A stretch of 52,389 nt of DNA from an uncultured Flavobacteriales bacterium (GCA_913048435.1 CAJWWC010000009.1:1-52389), one strand, 5' to 3'; positions 18,205 to 29,040 are shown, counted from the first letter of the stretch. Made by a program: numbers and translations. The notes: generated by a model from the letters alone, not told the origin.

Positions 18205-19475
18205 TAGTCGATGTATTCAAATCCAGTGTATGGCACCAATGCTTTTGGTATTATAATGCCTTTTTCGTTTTGATGATTTTCTAAAATTGAGGCTACTATT
18301 CTAGGTAACGCCAAGGCACTACCATTGAGTGTGTGACACAAAACGTTTCTCTTGTTTTCGTCTTTATATCTCAATTTTAATCTATTGGCTTGATAACTTT
18401 CAAAATTTGAAATAGAACTAACTTCTAACCATCTTTTTTGAGCGGCTGAATAGACTTCCATGTCAAAAGTAAGTGCTGAAGTGAAGCCCATATCACCACC
18501 ACAGAGTTTTACTATTCTAAAAGGTAATTCTAAATCTCTGAGAAGTTCAGTGACGTGTTGAACCATTTCGTCTAAGGTTTGGTAAGAATTCGATGGTTTT
18601 TGTACTTGTACAATTTCAACTTTGTCAAATTGATGCAGTCGGTTCAAGCCTCTTACATCTTTTCCGTAAGAGCCTGCTTCTCTTCTAAAACAAGGGGTAT
18701 AAGCGGTATATTTTATTGGGAATTCTTCACTTTTAACGATGACATCTCTAAAGATATTTGTTACAGGTACTTCCGCTGTAGGTATTAGGTAAAGATTGTC
18801 GCCTGTTACGTGATACATTTGACCTTCTTTGTCTGGCAATTGCCCTGTACCAAAACCACTAGCTTCATTGACGAGGAGTGGCGGTTGTACTTCTAAATAA
18901 CCTGCTTCGGTATTTCTATCTAAAAAGAAATTGATGAGGGCGCGTTGCAATTTAGCGCATTTACCTTTGTAAACGGGAAATCCTGCTCCTGTGATTTTTG
19001 TTCCAAGTTCAAAATCTATTAGGTCGTACTTAGCCGCCAATTCCCAATGCGATAAGGCTTCTGAATGCAGTTTTGGGATATCACCTTCTTCTTTGACTAC
19101 TACATTTTCTTCGGGTGTTTTACCATTTGGCACACTGTCATGAGGTGCATTAGGAATATGTTTTAATAAATCTTGTAACTCGTAACTGACTTTATTCAGC
19201 TTTTCTGAAAGGGTCTTACTTAGTTGTTTTAGTGTTACAGTTTTTGCCTTAGCTTCTTCGGCTTTTTCTTTTTCACCATTTTTGAAGTAAGCGCCAATTT
19301 CCTTAGCTATTTGGTTGGATTGAGATAGAATGTCGTCTAATTTACTTTGAGTTTCTTTTCTCAAATCGTCTTTAGCAATAATATCTTCAAAGTTAGCTTT
19401 TGCGTCAAAACCTCTTTTAGCTAATTTTTTGATGGCTTCTTCTCTATTTTCTCTTATATAATTAATCTGTAACAT
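18204..19475 (-). CDS. serS: Seryl-tRNA synthetase
   Basis: Charges tRNA-Ser with serine. It has the N-terminal antiparallel coiled-coil arm (about residues 30-105) that binds the tRNA long variable arm, then the class II core. Motif 2 is FRREAGSYGKDVRGLNRLHQF and motif 3 is NGSALALPRIVASILE. The length of 423 residues is normal. It is the first gene of a run of seven overlapping genes, and sits just downstream of the rpmA terminator. Confidence 0.98.
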   Translation of the reverse strand: MLQINYIRENREEAIKKLAKRGFDAKANFEDIIAKDDLRKETQSKLDDILSQSNQIAKEIGAYFKNGEKEKAEEAKAKTVTLKQLSKTLSEKLNKVSYELQDLLKHIPNAPHDSVPNGKTPEENVVVKEEGDIPKLHSEALSHWELAAKYDLIDFELGTKITGAGFPVYKGKCAKLQRALINFFLDRNTEAGYLEVQPPLLVNEASGFGTGQLPDKEGQMYHVTGDNLYLIPTAEVPVTNIFRDVIVKSEEFPIKYTAYTPCFRREAGSYGKDVRGLNRLHQFDKVEIVQVQKPSNSYQTLDEMVQHVTELLRDLELPFRIVKLCGGDMGFTSALTFDMEVYSAAQKRWLEVSSISNFESYQANRLKLRYKDENKRNVLCHTLNGSALALPRIVASILENHQNEKGIIIPKALVPYTGFEYID

Positions 19476-19493
19476 AACTTAGTTCTTGTTAGA

Positions 19494-19501
19494 CAAAAAT
19501 A
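19494..19501 (-). promoter_or_regulatory. Putative -7 box for serS operon
   Basis: Minus-strand TATTTTTG matches TAnnTTTG and ends 18 bases before the serS start, which would give a short leader. It lies immediately after the rpmA terminator, a sensible place for a promoter. No well-spaced -33 TTG was found. Confidence 0.35.
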
Positions 19502-19513
19502 ACATTCTAATTC

Positions 19514-19549
19514 AAAAAAAAACTCCCTAACTTGAAAAGCAGGGAGTTT
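19514..19549 (-). terminator. Rho-independent terminator of rplU-rpmA
   Basis: A 9-bp perfect stem (19520-19528 pairing with 19541-19549) with a 12-base loop is followed, on the minus strand, by a run of T (the A tract at 19514-19522). It lies 25 bases after the rpmA stop and separates the ribosomal operon from serS. Confidence 0.85.
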
Positions 19550-19573
19550 AATATTTTATTAATGCGCTACCTT

Positions 19574-19831
19574 TTAGTTGATAGGGTCAACGGAAACATA
19601 TGATCGGTTGTTGGCTTTTTTTCTAAATTGAACAATACCGTCAGTTAGAGCAAATAAAGTATGGTCTTTTCCCATTCCTACATTTTCACCGGGGTGATGT
19701 TTTGTTCCTCTTTGACGTAAGATGATGTTTCCAGCTATTGCGCCTTGACCACCATAGATTTTCACACCTAACCGTTTACTTTCTGATTCTCTACCGTTCT
19801 TACTACTTCCTGCACCTTTCTTATGAGCCAT
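19574..19831 (-). CDS. rpmA: 50S ribosomal protein L27
   Basis: An 85-residue protein at the peptidyl-transferase centre of the large subunit. It has the full family pattern: [24 protein letters not shown] at the N-terminus, then [15 protein letters not shown] and a basic C-terminus. The N-terminus starts directly with AHKKG, so no Firmicutes-type processed leader is present. It lies 23 bases after rplU and shares its promoter and terminator. Confidence 0.98.
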   Translation of the reverse strand: MAHKKGAGSSKNGRESESKRLGVKIYGGQGAIAGNIILRQRGTKHHPGENVGMGKDHTLFALTDGIVQFRKKANNRSYVSVDPIN

Positions 19832-19854
19832 AGTATTTAGTTTTAATTGTTAGA

Positions 19855-20385
19855 CTATTTGTCAGTTTTTTTTGCTGCTGTTTTTTTTGCTGCTGTTTTT
19901 TTTGTTGTAGTTTTTTTGGCAGCGGCTTTTGGCTTAGCAATTGCTGTTTTGGCCTTGGGAGCCGCTTTTTTAGTAGTAGCCTTTTTAGCTGCTACTTTTT
20001 TGACTGCTGCTTTTGGTTCAACTTTAGGTTCTTTATTTGCAGTAGTAGCTGTAGCTTTTTTTGCCGTAGCACCTTTTTCTACAATATTTTGGATTTCAAT
20101 TTGAGTGAAAGCTTGGCGATGACCATTTTTTACTCTGTATCCTTTTCTTCTTTTCTTTTTGAAGACAACGACTTTGTCTCCTTTCACGTGGTCAAGCACT
20201 TTTGCAGTTACTTTTGCACCTCTGATAGCTGGGGCGCCAACATTAACTTTGCCATTATTGTCAATCAATAATACGTTATCGAATTCAACTTTAGCACCTT
20301 CTTTTTCTTCTAGTCTATGAACGAAGATTTGTTGGTCTTTTTCAACTTTGAATTGTTGCCCTGCTATTTCTACAATTGCGTACAT
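19855..20385 (-). CDS. rplU: 50S ribosomal protein L21 with lysine/alanine-rich C-terminal tail
   Basis: Residues 1 to about 103 are a normal L21 that binds 23S rRNA (start [15 protein letters not shown], then the basic [16 protein letters not shown] region). The other 73 or so residues are an extension of almost only Ala, Lys, Thr and Pro, with repeated KKTAA and KKATTKK units like a histone H1 tail, so the protein is 176 residues long rather than about 103. The end of the tail is coded by three runs of eight A and one of seven A (8 T and 7 T on the plus strand, 19866-19917). The reading frame is open throughout. The tail's role is unknown. Confidence 0.95.
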   Translation of the reverse strand: MYAIVEIAGQQFKVEKDQQIFVHRLEEKEGAKVEFDNVLLIDNNGKVNVGAPAIRGAKVTAKVLDHVKGDKVVVFKKKRRKGYRVKNGHRQAFTQIEIQNIVEKGATAKKATATTANKEPKVEPKAAVKKVAAKKATTKKAAPKAKTAIAKPKAAAKKTTTKKTAAKKTAAKKTDK

Positions 20386-20424
20386 TCTTAAAGTTTTAAT
20401 TTATCCACTTTTTTTGGTGGGCTG

Positions 20425-20454
20425 CAAATGTAGTAATTAATATATAATTGACAA
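20425..20454 (-). promoter_or_regulatory. rplU-rpmA promoter (Bacteroidota type)
   Basis: On the minus strand a TTG (complement of 20452-20454) is followed after 19 bases by TACATTTG (complement of 20425-20432), a full match to the TTG-N19-TAnnTTTG consensus. It lies about 40 bases before the rplU start and is one of the two best promoter matches in the window. Confidence 0.65.
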
Positions 20455-20461
20455 AAAAAAA

Positions 20462-21331
20462 TTAGGCTTTGTTAATCAAGTGAATTCCCCCTAGAATTAT
20501 GGCAATACCGATAAAGTGATTTATTGTAATGATTTCGCCATCTACAAAGCCCCAAAAAATAGCAACAATAGGGATTAAATAGGTTACTGAAGAAGCAAAA
20601 ATAGCAGTAGTGCCCTTCACTAATTGGTTAAATAAAACTAAGGCTATAGATGTGCCTACCGTTGATAGTAATACCACATAGAATAAGGCTAAATATGCGC
20701 CGTCAATTGTTATCTTTTCTGAAAAATCAGAAAACCCTAATGCTAGTAAACAAAATGGCCCAACCACAAAAAAGGCTAAGCCTGAAATATCCATGGCACT
20801 CATATCTTGTAAATAATTCTTAATAGTATTTAAACTGATAGCGTAACATAGGGTAGCGATGATAACATACCATGAATAACTGGCATTTTCTAACACTAAG
20901 CCGCCACCTGCAATGAGCCAAACAGCACCAAAAAGTCCTAATAAAATACCTATTAACTGACTGACTTTAACTTTGGTTTTAAATAACAGCATGGCTAACA
21001 AAAAGGTAAAGAGAGGTACTAAGGCATTCAATATGCCAATGAGTGAGCTATCTAATTCTGTCTGTGCTTTAGTAAACAAAAAAGCTGGAAAGCCGTTTCC
21101 AAACAAACCCACAATAAGAATTGGAAAAATATACTTTTTCTGCGTGTAAAAAAGTTTGTTCCAAACAAATGGTAGAAGACTCAACCAAGCAATACCCATT
21201 CTAAGTTGTGCTACTTCGAGGTCGTTAAATACTACTAAACCTTTCTTCATCAATATGAAAGAACTTCCCCAAATGAATGCTAAAAGAATCATCAAGGCCC
21301 AGTAATAAATTTTTTTGGAAGATAAATCCAC
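20462..21331 (-). CDS. EamA/DMT-superfamily transporter
   Basis: 289 residues with ten predicted membrane helices arranged as two EamA repeats. The first repeat carries AFIWGSSFILMKKGL near residues 18-32, and the second holds a TVGTSIALVLFNQLVKGTTA segment followed by YLIPIVAIFWGFV. Such proteins export amino acids or other metabolites from the cytoplasm; the substrate is not predictable. It is divergent from the HMA lipoprotein gene across 61 bases. Confidence 0.88.
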   Translation of the reverse strand: MDLSSKKIYYWALMILLAFIWGSSFILMKKGLVVFNDLEVAQLRMGIAWLSLLPFVWNKLFYTQKKYIFPILIVGLFGNGFPAFLFTKAQTELDSSLIGILNALVPLFTFLLAMLLFKTKVKVSQLIGILLGLFGAVWLIAGGGLVLENASYSWYVIIATLCYAISLNTIKNYLQDMSAMDISGLAFFVVGPFCLLALGFSDFSEKITIDGAYLALFYVVLLSTVGTSIALVLFNQLVKGTTAIFASSVTYLIPIVAIFWGFVDGEIITINHFIGIAIILGGIHLINKA

Positions 21332-21346
21332 TTACAATAATTTTTG

Positions 21347-21354
21347 CAAAGATA
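21347..21354 (-). promoter_or_regulatory. Putative -7 box for the EamA transporter gene
   Basis: Minus-strand TATCTTTG matches TAnnTTTG, ending 16 bases before the start codon at 21331. It lies only 6 bases from the opposing -7 box of the HMA gene. Confidence 0.35.
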
Positions 21355-21360
21355 TGTTAC

Positions 21361-21368
21361 TATTTTTG
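21361..21368 (+). promoter_or_regulatory. Putative -7 box for the HMA lipoprotein-ctaA pair
   Basis: TATTTTTG matches TAnnTTTG 24 bases before the HMA start. A TTG at 21344-21346 is only 14 bases upstream, shorter than the usual 17-23, so the match is partial. Confidence 0.35.
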
Positions 21369-21392
21369 TAACTCTAAAAAAACTATCCAATT

Positions 21393-21767
21393 ATGTTAAA
21401 ATTATTTATTACCCCCTCGTTATTAATATTTTTATTGACAGGCTGTGGTCAGTCTAATTCATCTGAATACAAAGAAGAAGTTCTTGCCGTAGCTGACACC
21501 AAAGCAGAAATGACTATTGATGGTATGACTTGTCAAGTCGGTTGTGCTGCTCACATCAATGAGGAATTAGAAAAAGTTAGTGGTGTGGTTTCTGCTGATG
21601 TAAGTTTTGAAAATAAGTTAGCATCGATTACCTACGACAACAGTTTGATTACCGAATACGAGATTGTAGGTGCTATTAATTCTCTGAAAGATAGCGCTTA
21701 TTCTGTAGCTTCTTTAGATGTAGAAATTTTGAAAGCTGTTGAAAAGAAAAAAATCGATACCCACTAA
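21393..21767 (+). CDS. Heavy-metal-associated (HMA) domain lipoprotein
   Basis: 124 residues. A lipoprotein signal (MLKLFITPSLLIFLLTGC, Cys18) is followed by a short linker and an HMA fold. The metal loop is DGMTCQVGC with Cys47 and Cys51, so the spacing is CxxxC rather than the classical CxxC. It is predicted to be membrane-tethered on the periplasmic side and to bind Cu(I) or a similar soft metal. Four bases separate it from heme A synthase, so it may serve copper handling for heme-copper oxidase assembly; that role is inferred from position only. Confidence 0.85.
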   Translation: MLKLFITPSLLIFLLTGCGQSNSSEYKEEVLAVADTKAEMTIDGMTCQVGCAAHINEELEKVSGVVSADVSFENKLASITYDNSLITEYEIVGAINSLKDSAYSVASLDVEILKAVEKKKIDTH

Positions 21768-21770
21768 AAA

Positions 21771-22787
21771 ATGAATCCATTTTCTATTCGTTTTGTTCGT
21801 TTCAATTGGTGGGCGTTAGTGTTCATTTTTCTAGTTGTCATTGCTGGCAGCTTTGTGCGTACAACGGGAAGTGGTATGGGTTGTCCCGATTGGCCCAAGT
21901 GCTTTGAGCAGTGGGTTCCTCCGACTGACAGTAGCCAAATACCTCCAAACTATAAAGAGAGGTTCAGTCAACAAAGAGCTGAAAAGGTAGAAAAATTTGG
22001 TGATATAATTTCTGTATTTGGCATGTCCGATGTAGCAGAGCAACTCAAAAATGATCCTAATTTACTCAAAGAAGAAGATTTTAATGTTCGCAAAACGTGG
22101 ACGGAGTATATCAATAGGTTATTTGGCTTTTTAGCTGGTAATTCTTTATTGATTATTTTCTTTTGGATTGCCTTGTATCACCAAAAAAACAAACGCTTAT
22201 TCTTAGTTTCTTTTGTCAATCTTATCTTAATTGCTTTTCAAGCTTGGTTTGGCTCTATTGTAGTCGCATCTAACTTAGTGCCGTGGACCATAACTTTACA
22301 CCTATTTTTTGCTTTAGTCATCATAGGATTGCAGTTGTACGTTATACGATTGATAAGCCCTTCTCAAACTCAACATATCCATTTGTCAAAAGAACTTTAT
22401 ATTTTGGTGTGGCTGTGTTTTGTTATTACGGCTGTTCAAATGTTTTTGGGCACGCAAGTCCGAGAGTCTATAGATGCCTTAACTCGTCTTGGTATTAGCC
22501 GTGAGCAATGGACAGAGTTCCTAGCATTGCCATTCTTTATTCATAGAAGCTTCTCTTGGTTGGTATTGGTATTGTTAGCTTATATGGCATATAAAAACGA
22601 ACGTTCCCATAAGTATAAAATCATAAGATGGTTATTCATAATACTAGCTATTGAACTTCTAAGTGGTGTATTATTGGCCCACTTAGACATGATTGGCTTA
22701 ATACAAAACGCTCATCTATTATTCGCCACTATATTATTCGGAATACTTTTTATGATGGTTTTTAGAATTAAATTACGTTCATATTAA
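21771..22787 (+). CDS. ctaA: Heme A synthase (COX15/CtaA family)
   Basis: Multi-pass membrane enzyme that oxidises the C8 methyl of heme O to give heme A for cytochrome c oxidase. Of the 338 residues, the first helix is followed by the signature GSFVRTTGSGMGCPDWPKC. An extra-cytoplasmic insertion of about 60 residues follows, as in other Bacteroidota members, then seven more helices. Candidate heme-ligand histidines lie in TLHLFFA, FFIHRSFSWL and QNAHLLFAT. It follows the HMA lipoprotein by 4 bases and converges on groEL. Confidence 0.93.
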   Translation: MNPFSIRFVRFNWWALVFIFLVVIAGSFVRTTGSGMGCPDWPKCFEQWVPPTDSSQIPPNYKERFSQQRAEKVEKFGDIISVFGMSDVAEQLKNDPNLLKEEDFNVRKTWTEYINRLFGFLAGNSLLIIFFWIALYHQKNKRLFLVSFVNLILIAFQAWFGSIVVASNLVPWTITLHLFFALVIIGLQLYVIRLISPSQTQHIHLSKELYILVWLCFVITAVQMFLGTQVRESIDALTRLGISREQWTEFLALPFFIHRSFSWLVLVLLAYMAYKNERSHKYKIIRWLFIILAIELLSGVLLAHLDMIGLIQNAHLLFATILFGILFMMVFRIKLRSY

Positions 22788-22810
22788 TTTTTAAGTTCAA
22801 TTATTTTCAC

Positions 22811-22839
22811 AAAAAAAGCTCAAGATTTTCTTGAGCTTT
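22811..22839 (-). terminator. Rho-independent terminator of groES-groEL
   Basis: An 11-bp perfect inverted repeat (22815-22825 with 22829-22839) and a 3-base loop are followed on the minus strand by a T run (A tract 22811-22817), 24 bases after the groEL stop. On the plus strand the same stem lacks a strong T tract, but it could still slow transcription coming from ctaA. Confidence 0.85.
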
Positions 22840-22862
22840 AAATAAATTATACAGTAACTTGA

Positions 22863-24775
<1,913 letters not shown>

Positions 24776-24887
24776 TTTTCAATTATTTTAAGTTAGTTTA
24801 TTAGTATGTAATCAATTTGTATGCCAAAGCAATAAATACATAATTATGATGACTTTTTTTCAGTTTTAAATGAAAAATTGACAAATT

Positions 24888-25223
24888 TTATTCCGTGCTA
24901 CTTTCTTGAATAGGAAGAGATGGAAGTGCTTCGGTTGGAATAGCTGTTTCATCAAGCTGTTCTTGAATGATCGATTGATTTTGAATACCATCTGAATTCA
25001 AAGATGATATAGTAAAATTAGATGCTAATGAAAGAACTAATAATGCAATTGCTAAATACCAGGTTGCTTTTTCTAAAAAGTCAGCAGTTTTTTTAACTCC
25101 CATTACTTGATTTCCACCACCAAAAGTTGCAGATAAACCGCCTCCTTTAGGGTTTTGAACCAATACTACTAAAACTAGCAAGACGCAGGTAATTACTATT
25201 AAAACAGAGAAAATAGCGTACAT
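24888..25223 (-). CDS. secG: Protein translocase subunit SecG
   Basis: Small inner-membrane component that assists SecYEG-SecA transport. Of its 111 residues, two membrane helices lie at about 3-22 and 53-72, joined by the family loop VQNPKGGGLSATFGG. An acidic/polar C-terminal tail of about 38 residues is typical of Bacteroidota SecG. It sits 4 bases after the small TPR gene and is likely the last gene of the miaB operon before the groES gap. Confidence 0.95.
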   Translation of the reverse strand: MYAIFSVLIVITCVLLVLVVLVQNPKGGGLSATFGGGNQVMGVKKTADFLEKATWYLAIALLVLSLASNFTISSLNSDGIQNQSIIQEQLDETAIPTEALPSLPIQESSTE

Positions 25224-25227
25224 AATA

Positions 25228-25938
25228 TTATTTATTTTTTGTGATCAATTTTTCGATTAATCTAATTTGGGATGCAAATAAAGAACTTTTTTGGGGATAT
25301 TTCAAGGAAAGCTGAAAATATGCTGCTTTTGCTTTTTCATAATGTCCTTGTTCTAAATATACTTTTGCTAGTGTTTCTGTAATTATGTCGAAGTGAAACT
25401 TTGCACTTTTTTTGGCTTTATCATTAGCAGAATAAAATTCTTTTTTAGGTTTTCTATCTCTATTGTTTATAAAGTCCTCAATTAAATTTACTTTTTTTTG
25501 AAGTTTATTTTGCCTATTTTCTTTTCTATTAATAGGGACAACTTTACTTAATTTTAACCATTCATTAAATGAGTGTGTTTCTTCTTTATCAAACTCCAAA
25601 GGTTGTCCAATGTTTAATTTCTTTTTAATTTGCTTTTTTTCATTTAATAGGTTTTTTTTGAGTTCTTTTTTGTTTGACCCCAGTCGATCATTTTTGACTG
25701 TTAACTCTGTCAAAAAGTAAAAAAGTTGTTTTCTATCAGTACTGTATGCAGCAGTCTTTTTAAGTGTTTGATTATAGTGAATATTATTCGTGTTTTGAAG
25801 GCCTTTTAAATGTAATATTCTAGAGGTTGAGCAAAATGGATAGGTTTCGATCAATTCACTTAATAATTGGTTGTCATCAGCGCTAATTTCATTTGGATTG
25901 CTGAGCCAATTTGAATATGTTTCTTTAGGGTTTACCAA
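25228..25938 (-). CDS. Uncharacterised TPR-containing protein of the lptE-secG neighbourhood
   Basis: 236 residues with no signal peptide. The N-terminal part (ADDNQLLSELIETYPFCSTSRILHLKGL) resembles a conserved Bacteroidota helical domain. The middle, about residues 85-165, is highly basic and low in complexity. The C-terminus holds one TPR-like unit (LAKVYLEQGHYEKAKAAYFQLSLKYP). It overlaps lptE by 7 bases and precedes secG by 4. No function is established; placement between lptE and secG hints at an envelope-related role. Confidence 0.75.
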   Translation of the reverse strand: MVNPKETYSNWLSNPNEISADDNQLLSELIETYPFCSTSRILHLKGLQNTNNIHYNQTLKKTAAYSTDRKQLFYFLTELTVKNDRLGSNKKELKKNLLNEKKQIKKKLNIGQPLEFDKEETHSFNEWLKLSKVVPINRKENRQNKLQKKVNLIEDFINNRDRKPKKEFYSANDKAKKSAKFHFDIITETLAKVYLEQGHYEKAKAAYFQLSLKYPQKSSLFASQIRLIEKLITKNK

Positions 25939-26435
25939 TTTGTGAGCGCTTCATTAAATATATCGTCTACCAATTGGGATACAACTTCTTCGTTCAGATA
26001 TTCCTCAATATTAGTAAAATCTTCTGAACTTTCATAATCTACATATCTGCTAAAAGTTTTGTTGTAATTACTTTCTTTGTCTCTAATGTTGATAAATTTT
26101 ACTTTAATAGTTATACTTAGTCGATTTTTTGAGGCAGTTTCATCAGTTTGTATGGCAATTGGATTAATACTGTAGTTAGTAATTTGTCCACTAAATACCA
26201 AATCACCGTCACTATTTGTTGGTATAAGATTTGTTTCTAACAAAAATTTATTTTTCAGTTGGTCTGTTAAGCTGTTAGCTAATACTGTAGGTGCTAAAGA
26301 AGATGAGTTTATAAATTGCTTTACGCTAATACTTTTAACTTCGCTAGAAATTGATGCGCCGCTAAATGAGTAAATGCCACATGAAAAAGTACTTAACACT
26401 AGTATTATTAAAATTAGTAATGACCGATATATCAC
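25932..26435 (-). CDS. lptE: LptE-like LPS-assembly lipoprotein
   Basis: 167 residues with a lipoprotein signal ending in STFSC (Cys19) and the opening GIYSFSGASI typical of Bacteroidota LptE. The remaining alpha/beta domain includes the SLTDQLKNKFLLETNL segment. LptE plugs the LptD barrel at the outer membrane and helps place LPS on the cell surface. It overlaps the sigma-54 activator gene by 4 bases upstream and the TPR gene by 7 downstream. Confidence 0.87.
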   Translation of the reverse strand: MIYRSLLILIILVLSTFSCGIYSFSGASISSEVKSISVKQFINSSSLAPTVLANSLTDQLKNKFLLETNLIPTNSDGDLVFSGQITNYSINPIAIQTDETASKNRLSITIKVKFINIRDKESNYNKTFSRYVDYESSEDFTNIEEYLNEEVVSQLVDDIFNEALTNW

Positions 26436-27574
26436 AGTAGATATTCTTTAATTTTTCTGTACAATGTTCTTTCAGAAATTCCTAATTCCTCAGCAGCATC
26501 TTTTCTTCTTCCTTGATGTCTTTTTAAAGCTTTATCAATTAATATTTTTTCTTGCTCTTGAAGTGTTAAAAAAGATTGTTCATCTTCGTGTGGAATAGCT
26601 GGCTTATTTATGATATGGTTAATGATTTTTTCATCATTGTTTTCATGTTTTTTATTTCCCATTAATTCTTTTGTAACTCGCTTTAAATCATTAAGATCAT
26701 TTTTCATATCAAATAAAACTTTATAAAGTATTTCTCTTTCAGAAATGTCATTTTCGACTTTGTCGTCTTTAAAAAGAACTGGTGTGGTATTTTGTTTTGG
26801 AATATAATTTTTTAATGTTTCGAAACTGATACTTCTATCTTGCTCTACTGCAGATATCTGTTCAGCTACATTTTTAAGTTGTCTGATATTTCCAGGCCAT
26901 GAGTAACTATTCAAGAGCTCAATTGCCTCTTCCTTTAATCGAATAGTCGGGATGTGATATCTGTCGGCAAAGTCCGAAGCGAATTTTCTGAATAATAAAT
27001 GTACATCTTGAATCCTTTCTCTTAGAGGTGGAATTTTTATATTAATTGTATTAAGTCGGTAATATAGGTCTTCCCGAAATTTACCTTTATTTATTGCTTC
27101 TTCAATATTTACGTTGGTAGCTGCAATTACTCTGACGTCTACTTTTTTAACTTGACTAGAACCTACTTTTATATATTCTCCATTTTCTAAAACTCTGAGA
27201 AGTCTAACTTGAGTGCTTAAAGGTAATTCACCTACTTCATCTAGGAATATTGTGCCGCCATCTGCGACTTCAAAATAACCTTTTCTATTATCGTTAGCGC
27301 CAGTGAAGGCGCCTTTTTCATGTCCAAAAAGTTCGCTGTCAATGGTCCCCTCAGGAATCGCGCCACAATTGACAGCGATATATTTATTATGTTTTCTTTG
27401 ACTATGGTAGTGTATTATTTTTGGCATAGATTCTTTACCCACTCCGCTCTCTCCAGTTATTAATGCAGAAATGTCAGTGGGTGCTATTTGTATAGCAGTG
27501 TTGATGGCCCTATCAAGTTTATTTGAATTACCAATTATTCCAAATCGTTGTTTGATATCTTGATGCTTATTCAT
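26432..27574 (-). CDS. Sigma-54-dependent transcriptional activator without sensory domain
   Basis: A 380-residue AAA+ enhancer-binding protein. It begins almost directly with the sigma-54 interaction domain: Walker A GESGVGKE, the GAFTGA loop that touches sigma-54, a Walker [13 protein letters not shown] and the arginine-finger region [19 protein letters not shown] Fis-type helix-turn-helix ([24 protein letters not shown]) ends it. No receiver, GAF or PAS domain precedes the AAA+ core, so control must come from expression or a partner. It overlaps both miaB and lptE by 4 bases. Its targets are unknown. Confidence 0.93.
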   Translation of the reverse strand: MNKHQDIKQRFGIIGNSNKLDRAINTAIQIAPTDISALITGESGVGKESMPKIIHYHSQRKHNKYIAVNCGAIPEGTIDSELFGHEKGAFTGANDNRKGYFEVADGGTIFLDEVGELPLSTQVRLLRVLENGEYIKVGSSQVKKVDVRVIAATNVNIEEAINKGKFREDLYYRLNTINIKIPPLRERIQDVHLLFRKFASDFADRYHIPTIRLKEEAIELLNSYSWPGNIRQLKNVAEQISAVEQDRSISFETLKNYIPKQNTTPVLFKDDKVENDISEREILYKVLFDMKNDLNDLKRVTKELMGNKKHENNDEKIINHIINKPAIPHEDEQSFLTLQEQEKILIDKALKRHQGRRKDAAEELGISERTLYRKIKEYLL

Positions 27575-29019
27575 AATAATTTTACAGCTTTACCCATTAA
27601 TGTTGCTGATGTACAGTCTTCAACATCAACTAAAACATAATCTCCAGCCTTGTAGTTCTCTCTTGGAAAAACAATTACAGTATTTTGTGAATTTCTTCCG
27701 AATAATTCTTGTTTAGATTTCTTGGATACTCCTTCTATTAGGACTTTATGTGATTTACCAACTTGTTGTTTGTTGTTAATAAATGAGTGTTTCATTTGAA
27801 GATCTATAATTTCTTGCAATCTTCTTTTTTTAGTTTCTTTAGAAACATCATCATTTAATTTACGTTGTGCTTGTGTATTTGGTCTTTCAGAATAGCTAAA
27901 CATATAGCCAAAGTCATATTTTACGGCTTCCATAAGACTTAGTGTATCTTTGTGATCTTCTTCTGTTTCAGTGCAAAATCCAGAGATGATATCCATTGAT
28001 ATACCGCAATCTGGAATAATTTTTTTTATTGCTTCAATTCTATTTAAATACCATTCCCTGGTGTATCCTCTATTCATAAGCTCAAGAATTCTGCTATTTC
28101 CGGATTGAACAGGTAAGTGAATGTAATTACAAATGTTTTCATACTTGGCAATAGTATAAAGAACATCATCTTGCATATCTTTAGGATGTGAAGTAGAAAA
28201 ACGAACTCTTAAACTTGTACTAACTTCAGCAACCATGGCTAAAAGTTCTGCAAAATTTATACTCTTATCCTTTTCTTCTTGACTTAATTTATTAAAATAT
28301 TTTTTGGGACCACCCCCATACCATAAGTAAGAATCTACATTTTGTCCAAGCAAGGTAACTTCTTTGTAGCCATCAAGCACTAATTGTTTGCATTCATCAA
28401 CAATACTTTTTGGGTCTCGGCTTCTTTCTCTTCCTCTAGTGTAAGGAACAACACAGAATGAACACATATTATCACAACCTCTTGTAATAGATACAAATGC
28501 AGTAATACCATTTCCCCCTAACCTAACAGGGCTAATCTCTGCATAGGTTTCTTCTTGAGAAAGAATAACATTAACTGCTTTACGACCATCATAAACTTCA
28601 TCAATAAGATTTGGAAGATCACGATATGCGTCTGGCCCAACAACAATGTCAACAAGTTTTTCTTCTTCTAAAAATTTATCTTTGAGGCGCTCTGCCATAC
28701 ATCCTAAAACACCTACTAGCATTTTAGGATTTTGTTTTTTCTTGATGGCATTATAAACTTTTAGTCTGTTTCTTACTGTTTGTTCAGCTTTTTCTCTAAT
28801 AGAGCACGTATTAACAAATACTACATCTGCGTCTTCGATATTTGGTGTTGTAGAAAAGCCTTCCTTATTAAGTATAGAAGCTACAATTTCACTATCTGAA
28901 AAGTTCATTTGACAGCCATAACTTTCTATATACATTTTCTTAGTACATAATTTTGTTTGGCTAATTGTCAAGGTTTCACCTTGTCTTGAAATATCAAGTA
29001 TTTCTTCAGTATTTTTCAT
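27571..29019 (-). CDS. miaB: tRNA-2-methylthio-N6-dimethylallyladenosine synthase MiaB
   Basis: Radical-SAM methylthiotransferase that modifies A37 of tRNAs reading UNN codons. The N-terminal UPF0004 domain has the three cluster cysteines in [20 protein letters not shown] and GCMAERLK. The radical-SAM CxxxCxxC is in [22 protein letters not shown], and a TRAM domain ends the protein. The frame stays open to 29043, but the start at 29019 (MKNTEE) is chosen because a -7 box at 29041-29048 would place transcription initiation downstream of the longer start. It is the first gene of the operon. Confidence 0.96.
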   Translation of the reverse strand: MKNTEEILDISRQGETLTISQTKLCTKKMYIESYGCQMNFSDSEIVASILNKEGFSTTPNIEDADVVFVNTCSIREKAEQTVRNRLKVYNAIKKKQNPKMLVGVLGCMAERLKDKFLEEEKLVDIVVGPDAYRDLPNLIDEVYDGRKAVNVILSQEETYAEISPVRLGGNGITAFVSITRGCDNMCSFCVVPYTRGRERSRDPKSIVDECKQLVLDGYKEVTLLGQNVDSYLWYGGGPKKYFNKLSQEEKDKSINFAELLAMVAEVSTSLRVRFSTSHPKDMQDDVLYTIAKYENICNYIHLPVQSGNSRILELMNRGYTREWYLNRIEAIKKIIPDCGISMDIISGFCTETEEDHKDTLSLMEAVKYDFGYMFSYSERPNTQAQRKLNDDVSKETKKRRLQEIIDLQMKHSFINNKQQVGKSHKVLIEGVSKKSKQELFGRNSQNTVIVFPRENYKAGDYVLVDVEDCTSATLMGKAVKLL

Positions 29020-29040
29020 GCAATAATTATAAATACTTTG

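Noticed and set aside
19847-20104. 85-codon plus-strand frame rich in Ala/Phe/Val over the L21 tail
   Set aside because: It is the mirror of the Lys/Ala-rich tail, and its hydrophobic look comes from the poly-T tracts.
24776-24887. Possible heat-shock (CIRCE) element before groES
   Set aside because: No TTAGCACTC-N9-GAGTGCTAA pattern or similar inverted repeat is present in this gap.
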